A program made the position numbers and the translations under genes. Below, one piece after another: positions 6,708 through 17,005 of a DNA stretch of 18,965 nucleotides. Source of the stretch: JAYKHL01 sp035284865 (GTDB lineage Bacteria; Cyanobacteriota; Sericytochromatia; S15B-MN24; JAQBPE01); the NCBI GenBank assembly GCA_035284865.1, contig JAYKHL010000167.1:1-18965 (forward strand), given 5' to 3'. How positions within the stretch are numbered: position 1 is the stretch's first letter; each line of letters starts with the position of its first letter. Below the pieces are notes generated by a model. That model did no database searches. It was not told the DNA's origin and worked only from the letters and a program-made list of their open reading frames with translations.

Positions 6708-7580
6708 ATGGCCACGTTCGGTTCCCCCTCCCGTCCCCCTGCCCGTCGCCTCGGCACGCCGGGGCGTCGCGCCACGCGCCCCCGGGACGTCGGCCAGGCG
6801 CTGACGGCCTCCCTCGAGCGCGCCTGCTTCGCCCGCATCGCGGCGGGCGGCGCGGATGCGCGCCAGGCCCGGCACGAGCTCGCCTTCCTGGCCGAGGGCC
6901 TGGTCCACCGTGAGCTTCGCCGCTACCAGTTCCCGGGCGTCGACCGGGAGGACCTCTTCCAGGAGGCGATGCTGGGGCTCTTGAAGGCGATCGACGGCTT
7001 CGACGCCAGCCGTGGCCTGCGGCTGAGCACCTATGCCGTGCCCCTGATTCGGCAGGCCATCGACCGCCGGGGCGGCAGCCTGGGCCGGGTGGTGCGGCTG
7101 CCCTCCCACGTGCGGGAGGAACTCGGCCGCCTGCGCAAGGCCGAGGCCAGCCTGCGGCAGGTGCAGGGGGGCGACCCCGACGCGGGGGCCGTGGCGGCCG
7201 CGCTCGGCCTGACGGTGGCCCAGGTGCAGCGGCTGCGGGTCTGGGAGGCCCAGGCCCTCTCCATGGATGCCCCGACGGGTGAGGAGGGGCCTGCCCTGGG
7301 CGAGACCCTGGCGGGCGAGGCGGGCGAGGCCGTGGCCGAAGCGCTGTCGCGCGAGGAGTGGGCGCGGTGGCTCGAGGAGGCCCTCAACGGACTCTCGGAG
7401 CGGGAGCGCCTGCTCGTGGAGCACCGCTTCGGCCTGCATGGGTGCGAGGAGTTGCTGCTGCGGGAGATCGGCGAGCGGTTTCAGGTGACGCGGCAGCGGG
7501 CCAGCCAGCTCGAGGGGCGCGCCCTCGCCAAGCTGCGGCAGCGCCTTGCGGGCCGGCTCGACGGGCTGCCGGTGTTTTGA
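6708..7580 (+). CDS. Sigma-70 family RNA polymerase sigma factor
   Basis: A 290-aa alternative sigma factor. The ATG at 6708 is chosen because it has AAAGGAG (6693-6699) 8 nt upstream; the frame stays open to 6600, but that would start inside the promoter. After a basic, disordered N-terminus comes region 2 with the core-binding 'DLFQEAMLGLLKAIDGFD' (residues 82-99) and region 2.3/2.4 'LSTYAVPLIRQAIDR' (106-120). Region 3 starts at 'VRLPSHVREEL' (129-139), and region 4.2 has its helix-turn-helix at 'LLREIGERFQVTRQRASQLE' (250-269). Having regions 2, 3 and 4 but no region 1.1, it resembles group 2/3 sigma factors rather than ECF ones. No anti-sigma gene lies beside it. Its regulon is unknown; control at the level of transcription through the palindromic operator looks likely. 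Confidence 0.88.
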   Translation: MATFGSPSRPPARRLGTPGRRATRPRDVGQALTASLERACFARIAAGGADARQARHELAFLAEGLVHRELRRYQFPGVDREDLFQEAMLGLLKAIDGFDASRGLRLSTYAVPLIRQAIDRRGGSLGRVVRLPSHVREELGRLRKAEASLRQVQGGDPDAGAVAAALGLTVAQVQRLRVWEAQALSMDAPTGEEGPALGETLAGEAGEAVAEALSREEWARWLEEALNGLSERERLLVEHRFGLHGCEELLLREIGERFQVTRQRASQLEGRALAKLRQRLAGRLDGLPVF

Positions 7581-7615
7581 GCCTCCGCCCCCGGCGTGGC
7601 CGCCGGCCGGGCGGG

Positions 7616-7621
7616 TATGAT
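7616..7621 (+). promoter_or_regulatory. Candidate -10 box (TATGAT) before the pilin gene
   Basis: TATGAT matches the -10 consensus at 5/6 and lies 62 nt before the pilin start codon. No -35 box is seen. Similar isolated -10-like boxes followed by GC occur before other genes in this window. Confidence 0.3.
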
Positions 7622-7677
7622 ACGCCTGCAGCGGTGCATGGGTGGGTGCCCAGGCCGGTCCCGGGGAGGGGGGGGGC

Positions 7678-8361
7678 ATGGCGGTACGCCCGACGGGGGG
7701 GCGGGAGCGACGCGCGCAGCGCCGGGGAGCCCGGGCTGGCTTCTCGATGCTTGAGCTTGTGGTCGTCTCGGCGGTTGTGGGGACGCTCGCGGGCATGGGC
7801 CTCACGACCTTCGAGGTGGCCAAGGACCGCGCCCGCAACACCGCGATGATGGCCAACGTGAAGGTCGTGCAGGTGGCCCTTGAGCAGTACGCGGGGGATC
7901 ACGATGGCACCTACCCGCCCAGCGCCGACCCGCGCGACCCCGCGCGCACCTACGAGGTGCCGACGGCCTCGCACCTGGGGCTCGGGACCTACCTGCCCGG
8001 GCGGCGCTTCCCCGCCAGCCCGTGGGGCCAGGCGGGCAGCGGTGCGCCGAGCGCCCTGCGGGCGCTGTGTGAGCCCGGGGGCGCGCCGCTGAACTCCGCC
8101 GTCGACGTCGGCGCCGGGGAGGGCATCATCAAGCGGGCCGGCACCGTGATCGGGCCTGGCCGGGTGTACCCCCTGGTCAGCGCGGGCCAGGGGCCGTGGC
8201 CCCGGACGGCTTATGGCAACTTGATCTACAGCCGGGACCCCGAGCATGGGATCGTGCTCGTGTATGGCGTCGGCAAGAAGCGGCAGGACGCCGTGGTTGT
8301 GGCGGGCTTCTGCAACGACGGCGCCACGGCTGGCGCTCTGGGAGCCTACCAGGCGCCCTGA
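7678..8361 (+). CDS. Type IV pilin-like / pseudopilin protein
   Basis: A 227-aa protein with ATG start at 7678 after a long G/A-rich SD-like run. A 21-residue basic leader ends in Gly, followed by the class III signal 'G|FSMLELVVVSAVVG': cleavage by prepilin peptidase after Gly21, Phe at +1 (residue 22) and Glu at +5 (residue 26), then a hydrophobic helix with a polar start. 'NVKVVQVALEQYAGDHDGTYP' then matches the amphipathic helix and the loop with calcium-type residues seen in major pseudopilins (GspG) and many type IV pilins. The C-terminal part has two cysteines that could form a disulfide. It is a lone pilin gene here, with no assembly ATPase, platform protein or prepilin peptidase nearby, so it probably works with machinery encoded elsewhere. 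Confidence 0.85.
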   Translation: MAVRPTGGRERRAQRRGARAGFSMLELVVVSAVVGTLAGMGLTTFEVAKDRARNTAMMANVKVVQVALEQYAGDHDGTYPPSADPRDPARTYEVPTASHLGLGTYLPGRRFPASPWGQAGSGAPSALRALCEPGGAPLNSAVDVGAGEGIIKRAGTVIGPGRVYPLVSAGQGPWPRTAYGNLIYSRDPEHGIVLVYGVGKKRQDAVVVAGFCNDGATAGALGAYQAP

Positions 8362-8422
8362 GCCAGGGAGGCCCGCCTGCCCGGGGGGGTACAGGGAGGA
8401 GGGGTGGGAGAGGCCCGTGCCT

Positions 8423-8836
8423 GTGTTTCATCGGGGGCCCGCGCTGGCGGGGCTCGTGTGGTTTCTGGGGGGGCTGCTCGCCTGCGCCGCGCCGGGCGAG
8501 CCGGTTGCCGTGCCACCGCTGACGCCTGGCCTCGGCCCCGTCCGCCCCTCACCCCTGGCGGCAGGGCGCACGCCGGACCCGTGCGAGGCGCTGCGTCCGG
8601 CGGCCGCCCCGCCCGTCGGCACGGTGGCCCAGGGGCCCTACGTGCGCCTCCAGCTGCCCCCGGCGCTCGCGACGCTGGACGCGGCCGGCGTCACGGCCGG
8701 CCTCGCGGCCCTCGAGCAGTCCCCCGAGTGGGCCTGTGTGAAGCGCCTCTATCCCGAGGCCTCGGCCATCTACCTGGCGCTGGCGGGGCGCACGCCGCTC
8801 ACGCCCCCGCGCGTGACGCCGACCCCGCGGCGCTGA
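8423..8836 (+). CDS. Small putative lipoprotein
   Basis: Encodes about 137 aa, read from a GTG at 8423, 9 nt after GGGAGAGG (8406-8413). Another GTG at 8417 is in frame and would add two residues. The N-terminus (MFHRGPALAGLVWFLGGLLAC) is a hydrophobic signal ending in a lipobox-like 'LLAC' with Cys21 as the acceptor. The mature part begins with a Pro-rich stretch and then a compact region 'GPYVRLQLPPALATLD' through 'EWACVKRLYPEASAIYLALAG', with two further cysteines. No family is recognised. It starts 61 nt after the pilin gene in the same direction, so it may be co-transcribed and act on the same surface structure; this is inference. It converges with the Clp gene, leaving 25 nt between stop codons. 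Confidence 0.6.
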   Translation: MFHRGPALAGLVWFLGGLLACAAPGEPVAVPPLTPGLGPVRPSPLAAGRTPDPCEALRPAAAPPVGTVAQGPYVRLQLPPALATLDAAGVTAGLAALEQSPEWACVKRLYPEASAIYLALAGRTPLTPPRVTPTPRR

Positions 8837-8861
8837 GGCACCCTGGTGGCCCGGGTCGCCA

Positions 8862-11519
<2,658 letters not shown>

Positions 11520-11680
11520 CCGGGCCTCCTGTGGCATACTCACGTCGTCGCGCCCTGAGGGTAGGCCAGGCCCACCCCGGGGCCCTAGCGCCAGGGAGGC
11601 GTTGCGGGGGTGACGCGGCGTGAAAGAATGGAACCGGGGCGGCGGCCACGTCGTCCCGACTTGTGAAAAGGAGCCCCCTC
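11520..11680. other. Divergent intergenic region between clp-like and M48 genes
   Basis: 161 nt separate the two divergent start codons. It carries the AGGAGG of the Clp gene (minus strand, 11525-11530) and the AAGGAG of the peptidase gene (11668-11673). Promoters of both genes should lie here, but I see no convincing -35/-10 pair and no clear CIRCE-like (HrcA) or CtsR-like heat-shock operator. Confidence 0.5.
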
Positions 11681-12514
11681 ATGCACGTCGCTCGCACCTG
11701 GCTCGTTGCCGGGCTGGTTGCCCTCTCCCTGGCTGGCTGCACGGCCCGCGGCGCCCTGGTGGGGGGGCTCACGGCTGCGCAGGCGCTGTTCTTGTCGGCG
11801 GATGATGAGCGCCGCATCGGGGCGCAGACCCGCGATGAGATGCTGGGGCGCTACCCCCGGCTGGAGGATCCTGCCGTGCAGGCCTACGTGCAGGGCCTCG
11901 GCGCGCAGCTCGTGCCCCGCATCGGGGAGGCGGGCTTCACCTGGGAGTGGCACGTCATCGACACGCCGGAGGTCAACGCCTTCGCCGCGCCGGCCGGCTA
12001 CGTCTTCGTCACCACGGGTGCCCTGCGGCTGATGCGCAGCGAGGCGCAGCTCGTCGGGGTGCTCGGGCACGAGGTGGCCCATGTGGTGAAGCACCATGCC
12101 CTCGACGGCATCCGCAAGGGGCTGCTGGCCCAGGGCGTCACCGTGAGCGTGCTGGGCGAGGACGCCAGCCAGCTCGCTCAGCTGGGCGCCAAGCTCGCCG
12201 CGACCCTCGTGCTGAAGCATGGCGATCGCAGCCAGGAGCTCGAGTCGGACACCCTCGGCGCCACCTGGGCTTACGAGCTGGGCTACGACCCGCGGGAGCT
12301 CGGCGCGTTCCTCGACGCCCTGGCGCAGCAAGGTGGGGAGCCCGCCCCCTGGGTGGCCTGGCTCTCGGACCACCCGGGGTCCAACGAGCGCCTGGCCGCC
12401 ATCGAGGCCCTCGTGCGCGAGCGTGGGATGGACCTTGCCCGGACGCGCACGGGCACCGACGCCTACGGTGCGGCCGTGCTGGCGCGGCTTGCGGAGCCTC
12501 CGGCGGGCCCGTGA
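11681..12514 (+). CDS. M48 family metallopeptidase lipoprotein (BepA/YcaL/LoiP-like)
   Basis: A 277-aa zinc protease. The ATG at 11681 sits 7 nt after AAGGAG (11668-11673) and gives a lipoprotein signal with lipobox 'SLAGC' (Cys20). The zinc site is 'HEVAH' (residues 130-134: His130, Glu131, His134), with the third ligand Glu186 in 'QELESDTLG' (the M48 ExxxD pattern) and the family's 'DHPGSNERLAAI' substrate-cleft motif at 230-241. Upstream, 'VNAFAAPAGYVFVTTGAL' (98-115) is the conserved M48 edge-strand region. There is no TPR domain, so it resembles the short forms (YcaL, LoiP) rather than full BepA. These act in the periplasm on outer-membrane protein quality control. It is divergent from the Hsp100 gene, so two proteostasis genes share an upstream region. 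Confidence 0.9.
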   Translation: MHVARTWLVAGLVALSLAGCTARGALVGGLTAAQALFLSADDERRIGAQTRDEMLGRYPRLEDPAVQAYVQGLGAQLVPRIGEAGFTWEWHVIDTPEVNAFAAPAGYVFVTTGALRLMRSEAQLVGVLGHEVAHVVKHHALDGIRKGLLAQGVTVSVLGEDASQLAQLGAKLAATLVLKHGDRSQELESDTLGATWAYELGYDPRELGAFLDALAQQGGEPAPWVAWLSDHPGSNERLAAIEALVRERGMDLARTRTGTDAYGAAVLARLAEPPAGP

Positions 12515-12624
12515 CGCCCGGATCGTGGACGATGTAACGTATTGTGACAAACCTGAGTGCTTCAGCGGGATCGGGGCACAATGGGGCTCGCCACCCCGCT
12601 TGTTCGCCCAGGTGACCGACGCCG

Positions 12625-14217
12625 ATGACCCTGCCCGCGCCCACTCCCCCTGAGCTGCCTGCCGTGGCACAGCCGCGTTGGGGGGCCTACGAATGGCTCA
12701 TGCTCGCCGGCGCGGGGGTCTACCTCTCGCTGCCCGTGTTCATGGCCTTCCCTGCCCTCTTCGCCGCGGCGGGGCAGGTGGCTCCTTACGACGGGGAGCG
12801 CCTGGCACACCTGCGCGCCCTGCTCGCAACGGTCACGCCGATCGGGCTGATCTACCTCTACGCCGTGCTGCGGGGCCACCGGTCCTTGATGGACCTGACG
12901 CTGGCCTGGCGCCTCGCGTGGGTGGCGCCCTGGCTGGCCGCCAACTGGGCCTTCGGCCGGCTCGAGGCTGGGGCGGCCCTGTTCATCGCCTCCGTGGATG
13001 TGGCGCTGCCCGTGGCGACGCTGGCCCTTTCGGCTGACGCCCGGGGCTGCCTCGGCCGGCTTCGCGCGCACCTCGACACCTGGACGGGCGACCTCGGCCG
13101 GCGGCTGATGGCGCTGGAGGCCAAGCTGGGCCTCGCGGGCGTGCTCGGGGCCTCGGTCCTGCTGCTGCGGGACCCGGCGGGCGGCTACGTCGATTCCTTC
13201 GCCACGGCCGTGCCGGGGTGCTACATGCTCGCCTTGCTCTGGGCGGCGCGCTCGGACGCCGCCGACGCCCCGAGGCTGGCGCTGGCCGTCCGCGCAGGCG
13301 CGGTCGCCGTCTTCGTGGTGCTGCACCGCCTCGGCTTCCACCCGGTGCTGATGACGGCGTACGCCGCCTTTGCCGGCCTCGGGCTCTACCTCCACGCCTA
13401 CAACCTCCTCTGGGCGCGGTGCGTGGTGGTTGGCACCTGGACCCTCACCCGCTGGGTGGCCACGGGGGCGGTCGGGATGATGCTGCTGTCGGCGCTGTGG
13501 TTCAGCGCGTCGCCCGGCTTTGCGCCGCACGCCCGCGAGCTCGCTGCCAACATCCACCGCCAGGACCTCATCATCGGGGGCTTTGCCGTGCTCGTCGCCC
13601 TGCTCCTGCGGGAGGTCGCGCCCGTCGCGCGCCTCCATGCCGCGGTGATCGCCTGGCTCCTGCCGTTCAGCGCCGTCTGGTTCACGTTCGAGACCAAGCT
13701 GCTCGCGAACCTGGGCGTCGGCTCCCCGCTCCACCCGTCGTGGCCGGCGCGCGGGCTCGCGCCGCTGTGGGGGGGCACGCCCGTGGTGGACCTGACCTTC
13801 TGGCTCGCCACGCTGTTCATGACCGCGATCTCGACGACGTACGCCGCGGTGGTGCTGCTGCGGCACCTGCCGCGGTCGGGCTGGCTCGGGCTGGCGTGGC
13901 ATGGCACGGGCATCATCCTCGTCTCCGCGCTCTGGATGATCGCGAGCAGCAGCGGGCTGCCCGCCCCCGTCGAGGCGCTGGCGGCCACGGGCACGATCCC
14001 ACCCTTCCTGCCCGGCTTCGACCCCATCACGGCCGTGGGCATCCACGTCCGCGACCTGATCATCGGCATGGGCCTGATCGCGGCGGGCCTCTTCCTGCCG
14101 CGTGCCGAGCTCGACCCGCGGCCCGTGGCGCCCCTGGCGGCGGCCCTCGGCTGGTGGCTCACGCTGCTGCCGAAGGCCTGGTACCACCTGGCGCCGTTCC
14201 TGGGAGGTGGCCATTGA
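12625..14217 (+). CDS. Polytopic membrane protein with duplicated HxxDLIIG motif
   Basis: A 530-aa protein with ATG at 12625 and a modest SD (AGGTGA, 9 nt upstream). About 11-12 hydrophobic helices are visible. The second half holds an internal repeat: 'LSALWFSAS' (288-296) then 'HRQDLIIGG' (311-319), and again 'VSALWMIAS' (432-440) then 'HVRDLIIGM' (474-482). Further His residues lie in or near helices (His234, His239, His257, His338, His426). I do not recognise the family. Paired His-Asp motifs in repeated helices would fit a cofactor, metal or proton path, or a bundle of two pseudosymmetric halves; this is inference. It is the first gene of a tight unit: its TGA overlaps the TTG start of the catalase-like gene. 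110 nt separate it from the M48 gene, enough for its own promoter. Confidence 0.75.
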   Translation: MTLPAPTPPELPAVAQPRWGAYEWLMLAGAGVYLSLPVFMAFPALFAAAGQVAPYDGERLAHLRALLATVTPIGLIYLYAVLRGHRSLMDLTLAWRLAWVAPWLAANWAFGRLEAGAALFIASVDVALPVATLALSADARGCLGRLRAHLDTWTGDLGRRLMALEAKLGLAGVLGASVLLLRDPAGGYVDSFATAVPGCYMLALLWAARSDAADAPRLALAVRAGAVAVFVVLHRLGFHPVLMTAYAAFAGLGLYLHAYNLLWARCVVVGTWTLTRWVATGAVGMMLLSALWFSASPGFAPHARELAANIHRQDLIIGGFAVLVALLLREVAPVARLHAAVIAWLLPFSAVWFTFETKLLANLGVGSPLHPSWPARGLAPLWGGTPVVDLTFWLATLFMTAISTTYAAVVLLRHLPRSGWLGLAWHGTGIILVSALWMIASSSGLPAPVEALAATGTIPPFLPGFDPITAVGIHVRDLIIGMGLIAAGLFLPRAELDPRPVAPLAAALGWWLTLLPKAWYHLAPFLGGGH

Positions 14218-15464
14218 AGGTCTACCGCGTCTCGCTGCCCCCGCACCCCGGCCCGCTGCCCGTCGAGCCGAGCCCCGTCACGGCCACGCAGGGCGCCTGG
14301 CGGAACCTCGCCGTCGCGCTGTGGAAGGCCCGCAACGGCGAGGCCGCCTGGGAGGCGGCGGCCGCCCGCTGCTACCCGCCCGTGACCCAGGGGGGGCTCG
14401 CCGGCTGGCTCGGCCTGCGCGCGGAGACCTATGGGCTCGCCGCCGCCTTCGCCCAGCACGGCCTCAAGACCGGCCTGCGCGGCACGCACCCGGTCGGCGT
14501 CGGGGCCCGCGGCCGCGCCACGATCGTGCGGGACCTCGCCCTGCCCGAGCACCCCTTCTTCGTGCCGGGGCGTACCTTCGACTGCCGGCTGCGGCACGCC
14601 AACGGCTCGTTCAACGACGACGCGGCCTGCACCCTGCGCGGCTGTGCCCTCAAGTTTGCCGACCGGGAGGGGGAGAGCCCCTTCGACATGATCTTCAACT
14701 CCGGCTCGCAGGGCCCCCTCTGGAGCGTGGACAGCTTCGTGACGTTCTCCCGCTCCCGCCTCGCCAGCCGGCCCGAGGTGGGCGACTTCGACGCCCAGGG
14801 CAAGCTGATGGACGCGCTGCCGGCCTACTACGTTTCCTGGATCGAGTCCGTGCGGGAGGCGCCGACCTCCTTCGCGGACCTCGTTTACACCTCGCAGGTC
14901 GTGTTCCCGTACGTGGGGCGCGACGGCCGCCTCCGCTACTGTCGCTACCGGCTGCGCCGCCCCGACCTCACGCAGGAGAGCGGGCTGCCCGATGAGGCGC
15001 GCCAGCGGGTCGTCTGGACCATGCAGCGCAACCCCGAGGACGATCGGCCCCTCGACTACGCGCGCCAGGAGTTCGTCGCCCGGCTGGCGGCGGGCAGGCT
15101 GACCTACATGCTTCAGATCCAGGTCCGGGAGCCTGCGGCGGGCGACACGCAGGAACTCTTCCACCTGAACCGGCCCTGGGACGAGGCGCGCCACCCCTGG
15201 CACGACCTGGCGGAGATCGAGCTCGACGCGGCCCTGACGGCCGCCGAGACCGACCATACGATCTTCTCGCTGGGCCACCAGCCGGAGGGGTCGGGGATCT
15301 TCCATGCGACCAGCGCCCAGGACTACCGCTCGGTGGCCTGGGCACGCGTCAGGATGTACCAGTTTGGACAGTGGGCCCGGGCCTGGCGGGGCGTCCCCGC
15401 CGAGGCCTCGCGGCCCGAGCTACCCGTGGGGAGGGCCCGTGGCCAAGACGTTCAACCTCGCTGA
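14214..15464 (+). CDS. Catalase-related heme protein, allene oxide synthase-like
   Basis: A 416-aa protein starting at a TTG (14214) that overlaps the previous stop (TTGA), with GGGAGG just upstream: translational coupling. The catalase heme fold is seen in 'GTHPVGVGARG' (90-100; Thr91 and distal His92), 'FDCRLRHANGSFNDDAA' (122-138), 'LRGCALKFAD' (141-150), 'FDMIFNSG' (157-164; candidate distal Asn162) and the C-terminal proximal motif Arg378-x3-Tyr382 (RVRMY), Tyr382 being the expected heme ligand. True catalases have Val-His at the distal site; as I recall, Thr-His is a mark of coral allene oxide synthase-type enzymes, which convert fatty-acid hydroperoxides and have little catalase activity. 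At 416 aa it is shorter than monofunctional catalases. It lies directly before a lipoxygenase-like gene, a pairing known as gene fusions in corals and some cyanobacteria. Confidence 0.82.
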   Translation: MKVYRVSLPPHPGPLPVEPSPVTATQGAWRNLAVALWKARNGEAAWEAAAARCYPPVTQGGLAGWLGLRAETYGLAAAFAQHGLKTGLRGTHPVGVGARGRATIVRDLALPEHPFFVPGRTFDCRLRHANGSFNDDAACTLRGCALKFADREGESPFDMIFNSGSQGPLWSVDSFVTFSRSRLASRPEVGDFDAQGKLMDALPAYYVSWIESVREAPTSFADLVYTSQVVFPYVGRDGRLRYCRYRLRRPDLTQESGLPDEARQRVVWTMQRNPEDDRPLDYARQEFVARLAAGRLTYMLQIQVREPAAGDTQELFHLNRPWDEARHPWHDLAEIELDAALTAAETDHTIFSLGHQPEGSGIFHATSAQDYRSVAWARVRMYQFGQWARAWRGVPAEASRPELPVGRARGQDVQPR

Positions 15465-16968
15465 CCGCCTGAAGATCCAGGCGATCCTCGACACCCGCAA
15501 GGTCAACCGCACCGCGCTGGAGCGCTGGGCGCGCCGCACCTTCCGGCACCCCGGGACGCGCGCGGCCGGGCTGCCGCCGATCGTGTCGGCGCCGGACCAC
15601 TACCGCTCGCCGATCCTGCCGGCGGCGCTCAAGGTGCCGCAGTTCATCCCGGCGAGCAACCACCTGTCGATCGACTACGTGGTCCCCTACTACATCCTCG
15701 ACGGCATCGTGTTCAACGCCCTGCGCGTGCTGCCGCTCTCCGGGGACGTGCCCTGGACGCCCGACGCCCTGCCCTACCCGCCCTTCCCGGCGCACCCGGA
15801 GGGCTGGACGGACATCCAGTCGGACGAGGCCTTCACCGCCCTGCGCCTCCAGGGCCCCAACCCCTTCTTGCTGCGACGCGTGGCGGACGACCGCTTCGAG
15901 GTCGACTACGGTCCCTACTTCGCGGGCATCCTCGAGCCCGTCGTCTGCGCCTTCCGGCTGGAGGCGGGCCGCCTCGTGCCGGACGCCATCCGGCAGGGGG
16001 AGCGCACCGCCCGGCCCGGGGAGGCCGGCTGGGAGCGGGCCAAGTTCGTCGCCAACGCCCTCGACGCGCGGTTCACGGTGTTCCTGCGGCACCTCGCCCA
16101 CACCCACCTGATCACGGGCCAGGCCTACGCCATCTCGGCCCTCGCGCTGCCGGCCGGCCACGCGCTGCGGCCCTTCCTCGACTTCTTCACCTACGGCACG
16201 CTGGTGGTCAACGACTTCGCCTTCAAGCTGCTCGTCACCCCGGCGAGCTACTTCATCCAGTCGAACTTCATCACGGGCGAGCAGGTGGGCAAGGCCTTCG
16301 CCAACTTCGTGCCCCACTGGCGGCTCACGCAGCTCATCCCGCGCAAGGACATCGCCGAGCGTGGCCTCGACGCCATCCCCGACCACCCCTACGTGGCCGA
16401 GGCCCCTCGCGTCTGGGACGCTTTCGAGGGCTTCGTGCGCGGGCACCTGAAGCCGCTTTACGCCGATGACGCGGCGGTGGTGGCAGACGCGGCCCTGCAG
16501 GCCTGGTACACCCAGCTGCTCGCGCTGATGCCCGGCCTGGACGCCGCTCAGGAGCCCCTCACCGGCGTCGATCGCCTCGTCGAGGTCCTGACGGTGCTGC
16601 TCTACCTCAACGTCTCGCACGAGGTGGCGGGGGACTTCTCGCCCTACACGATGTCCGACGTGCCGGCGCACAAGAAGCTGATCCACATGGACAACGTGCT
16701 CTCCGAGACCGACGCGCCGCCGCGGGCCGTCGACGTCTTCCTGTTCGACCAGGGGGCCTACGCCGGGCGCTTCGACAACGGTGGCAACTTCCTGATGACG
16801 ATGGACCTCGACGCCCAGGTCCCGGACGCGGCCCTGCGCGCCTCCCTGAGGGGGCTGCAGCAGGCGCTCACGACGCTGGACCAGGAGATGGCCGCGCGCA
16901 ACCGGGCGCGCGCCATCCCCTTCCTGCGGCTGCAGCCGCACCGCTGGAAGGCTTCGATCAGCTACTGA
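15439..16968 (+). CDS. Lipoxygenase-family protein with altered iron site
   Basis: A 509-aa protein; the GTG at 15439 has GGAGG 4 nt upstream and overlaps the previous gene by 26 nt. Lipoxygenase landmarks: 'SDEAFTALRLQGPNPFLLRR' (128-147), the core helix 'WERAKFVANALDA' (198-210) leading into 'RHLAHTHLITGQAYA' (217-231), and 'HALRPFLDFF' (241-250), which matches the plant HPxxxLLxPH stretch. By eye, the five ligands of soybean lipoxygenase-1 (His499, His504, His690, Asn694, C-terminal Ile839) align with Thr213, His218, His394, Gly398 and Tyr509, so only two seem kept. It is shorter than typical bacterial lipoxygenases (about 600-700 aa) and has no PLAT domain or signal peptide. Either the metal site is rebuilt from nearby residues (His221, His223, Glu395, Asp399) or the protein is non-catalytic. 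Confidence 0.85.
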   Translation: MAKTFNLADRLKIQAILDTRKVNRTALERWARRTFRHPGTRAAGLPPIVSAPDHYRSPILPAALKVPQFIPASNHLSIDYVVPYYILDGIVFNALRVLPLSGDVPWTPDALPYPPFPAHPEGWTDIQSDEAFTALRLQGPNPFLLRRVADDRFEVDYGPYFAGILEPVVCAFRLEAGRLVPDAIRQGERTARPGEAGWERAKFVANALDARFTVFLRHLAHTHLITGQAYAISALALPAGHALRPFLDFFTYGTLVVNDFAFKLLVTPASYFIQSNFITGEQVGKAFANFVPHWRLTQLIPRKDIAERGLDAIPDHPYVAEAPRVWDAFEGFVRGHLKPLYADDAAVVADAALQAWYTQLLALMPGLDAAQEPLTGVDRLVEVLTVLLYLNVSHEVAGDFSPYTMSDVPAHKKLIHMDNVLSETDAPPRAVDVFLFDQGAYAGRFDNGGNFLMTMDLDAQVPDAALRASLRGLQQALTTLDQEMAARNRARAIPFLRLQPHRWKASISY

Positions 16969-17005
16969 GAGCGTCACCCGCCGGGCACGCCACGCAGGAG
17001 GGCAG

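Noticed and set aside
12542..12550. TTGTGACAA odd palindrome upstream of the operon
   Set aside because: Only 4-bp arms, and no properly spaced -10 box downstream; could be chance.
13398..15305. Long minus-strand open frame opposite the membrane and heme genes
   Set aside because: Arg/Gly/Pro/Ala-rich shadow without motifs or SD; the plus strand carries recognisable protein families here.
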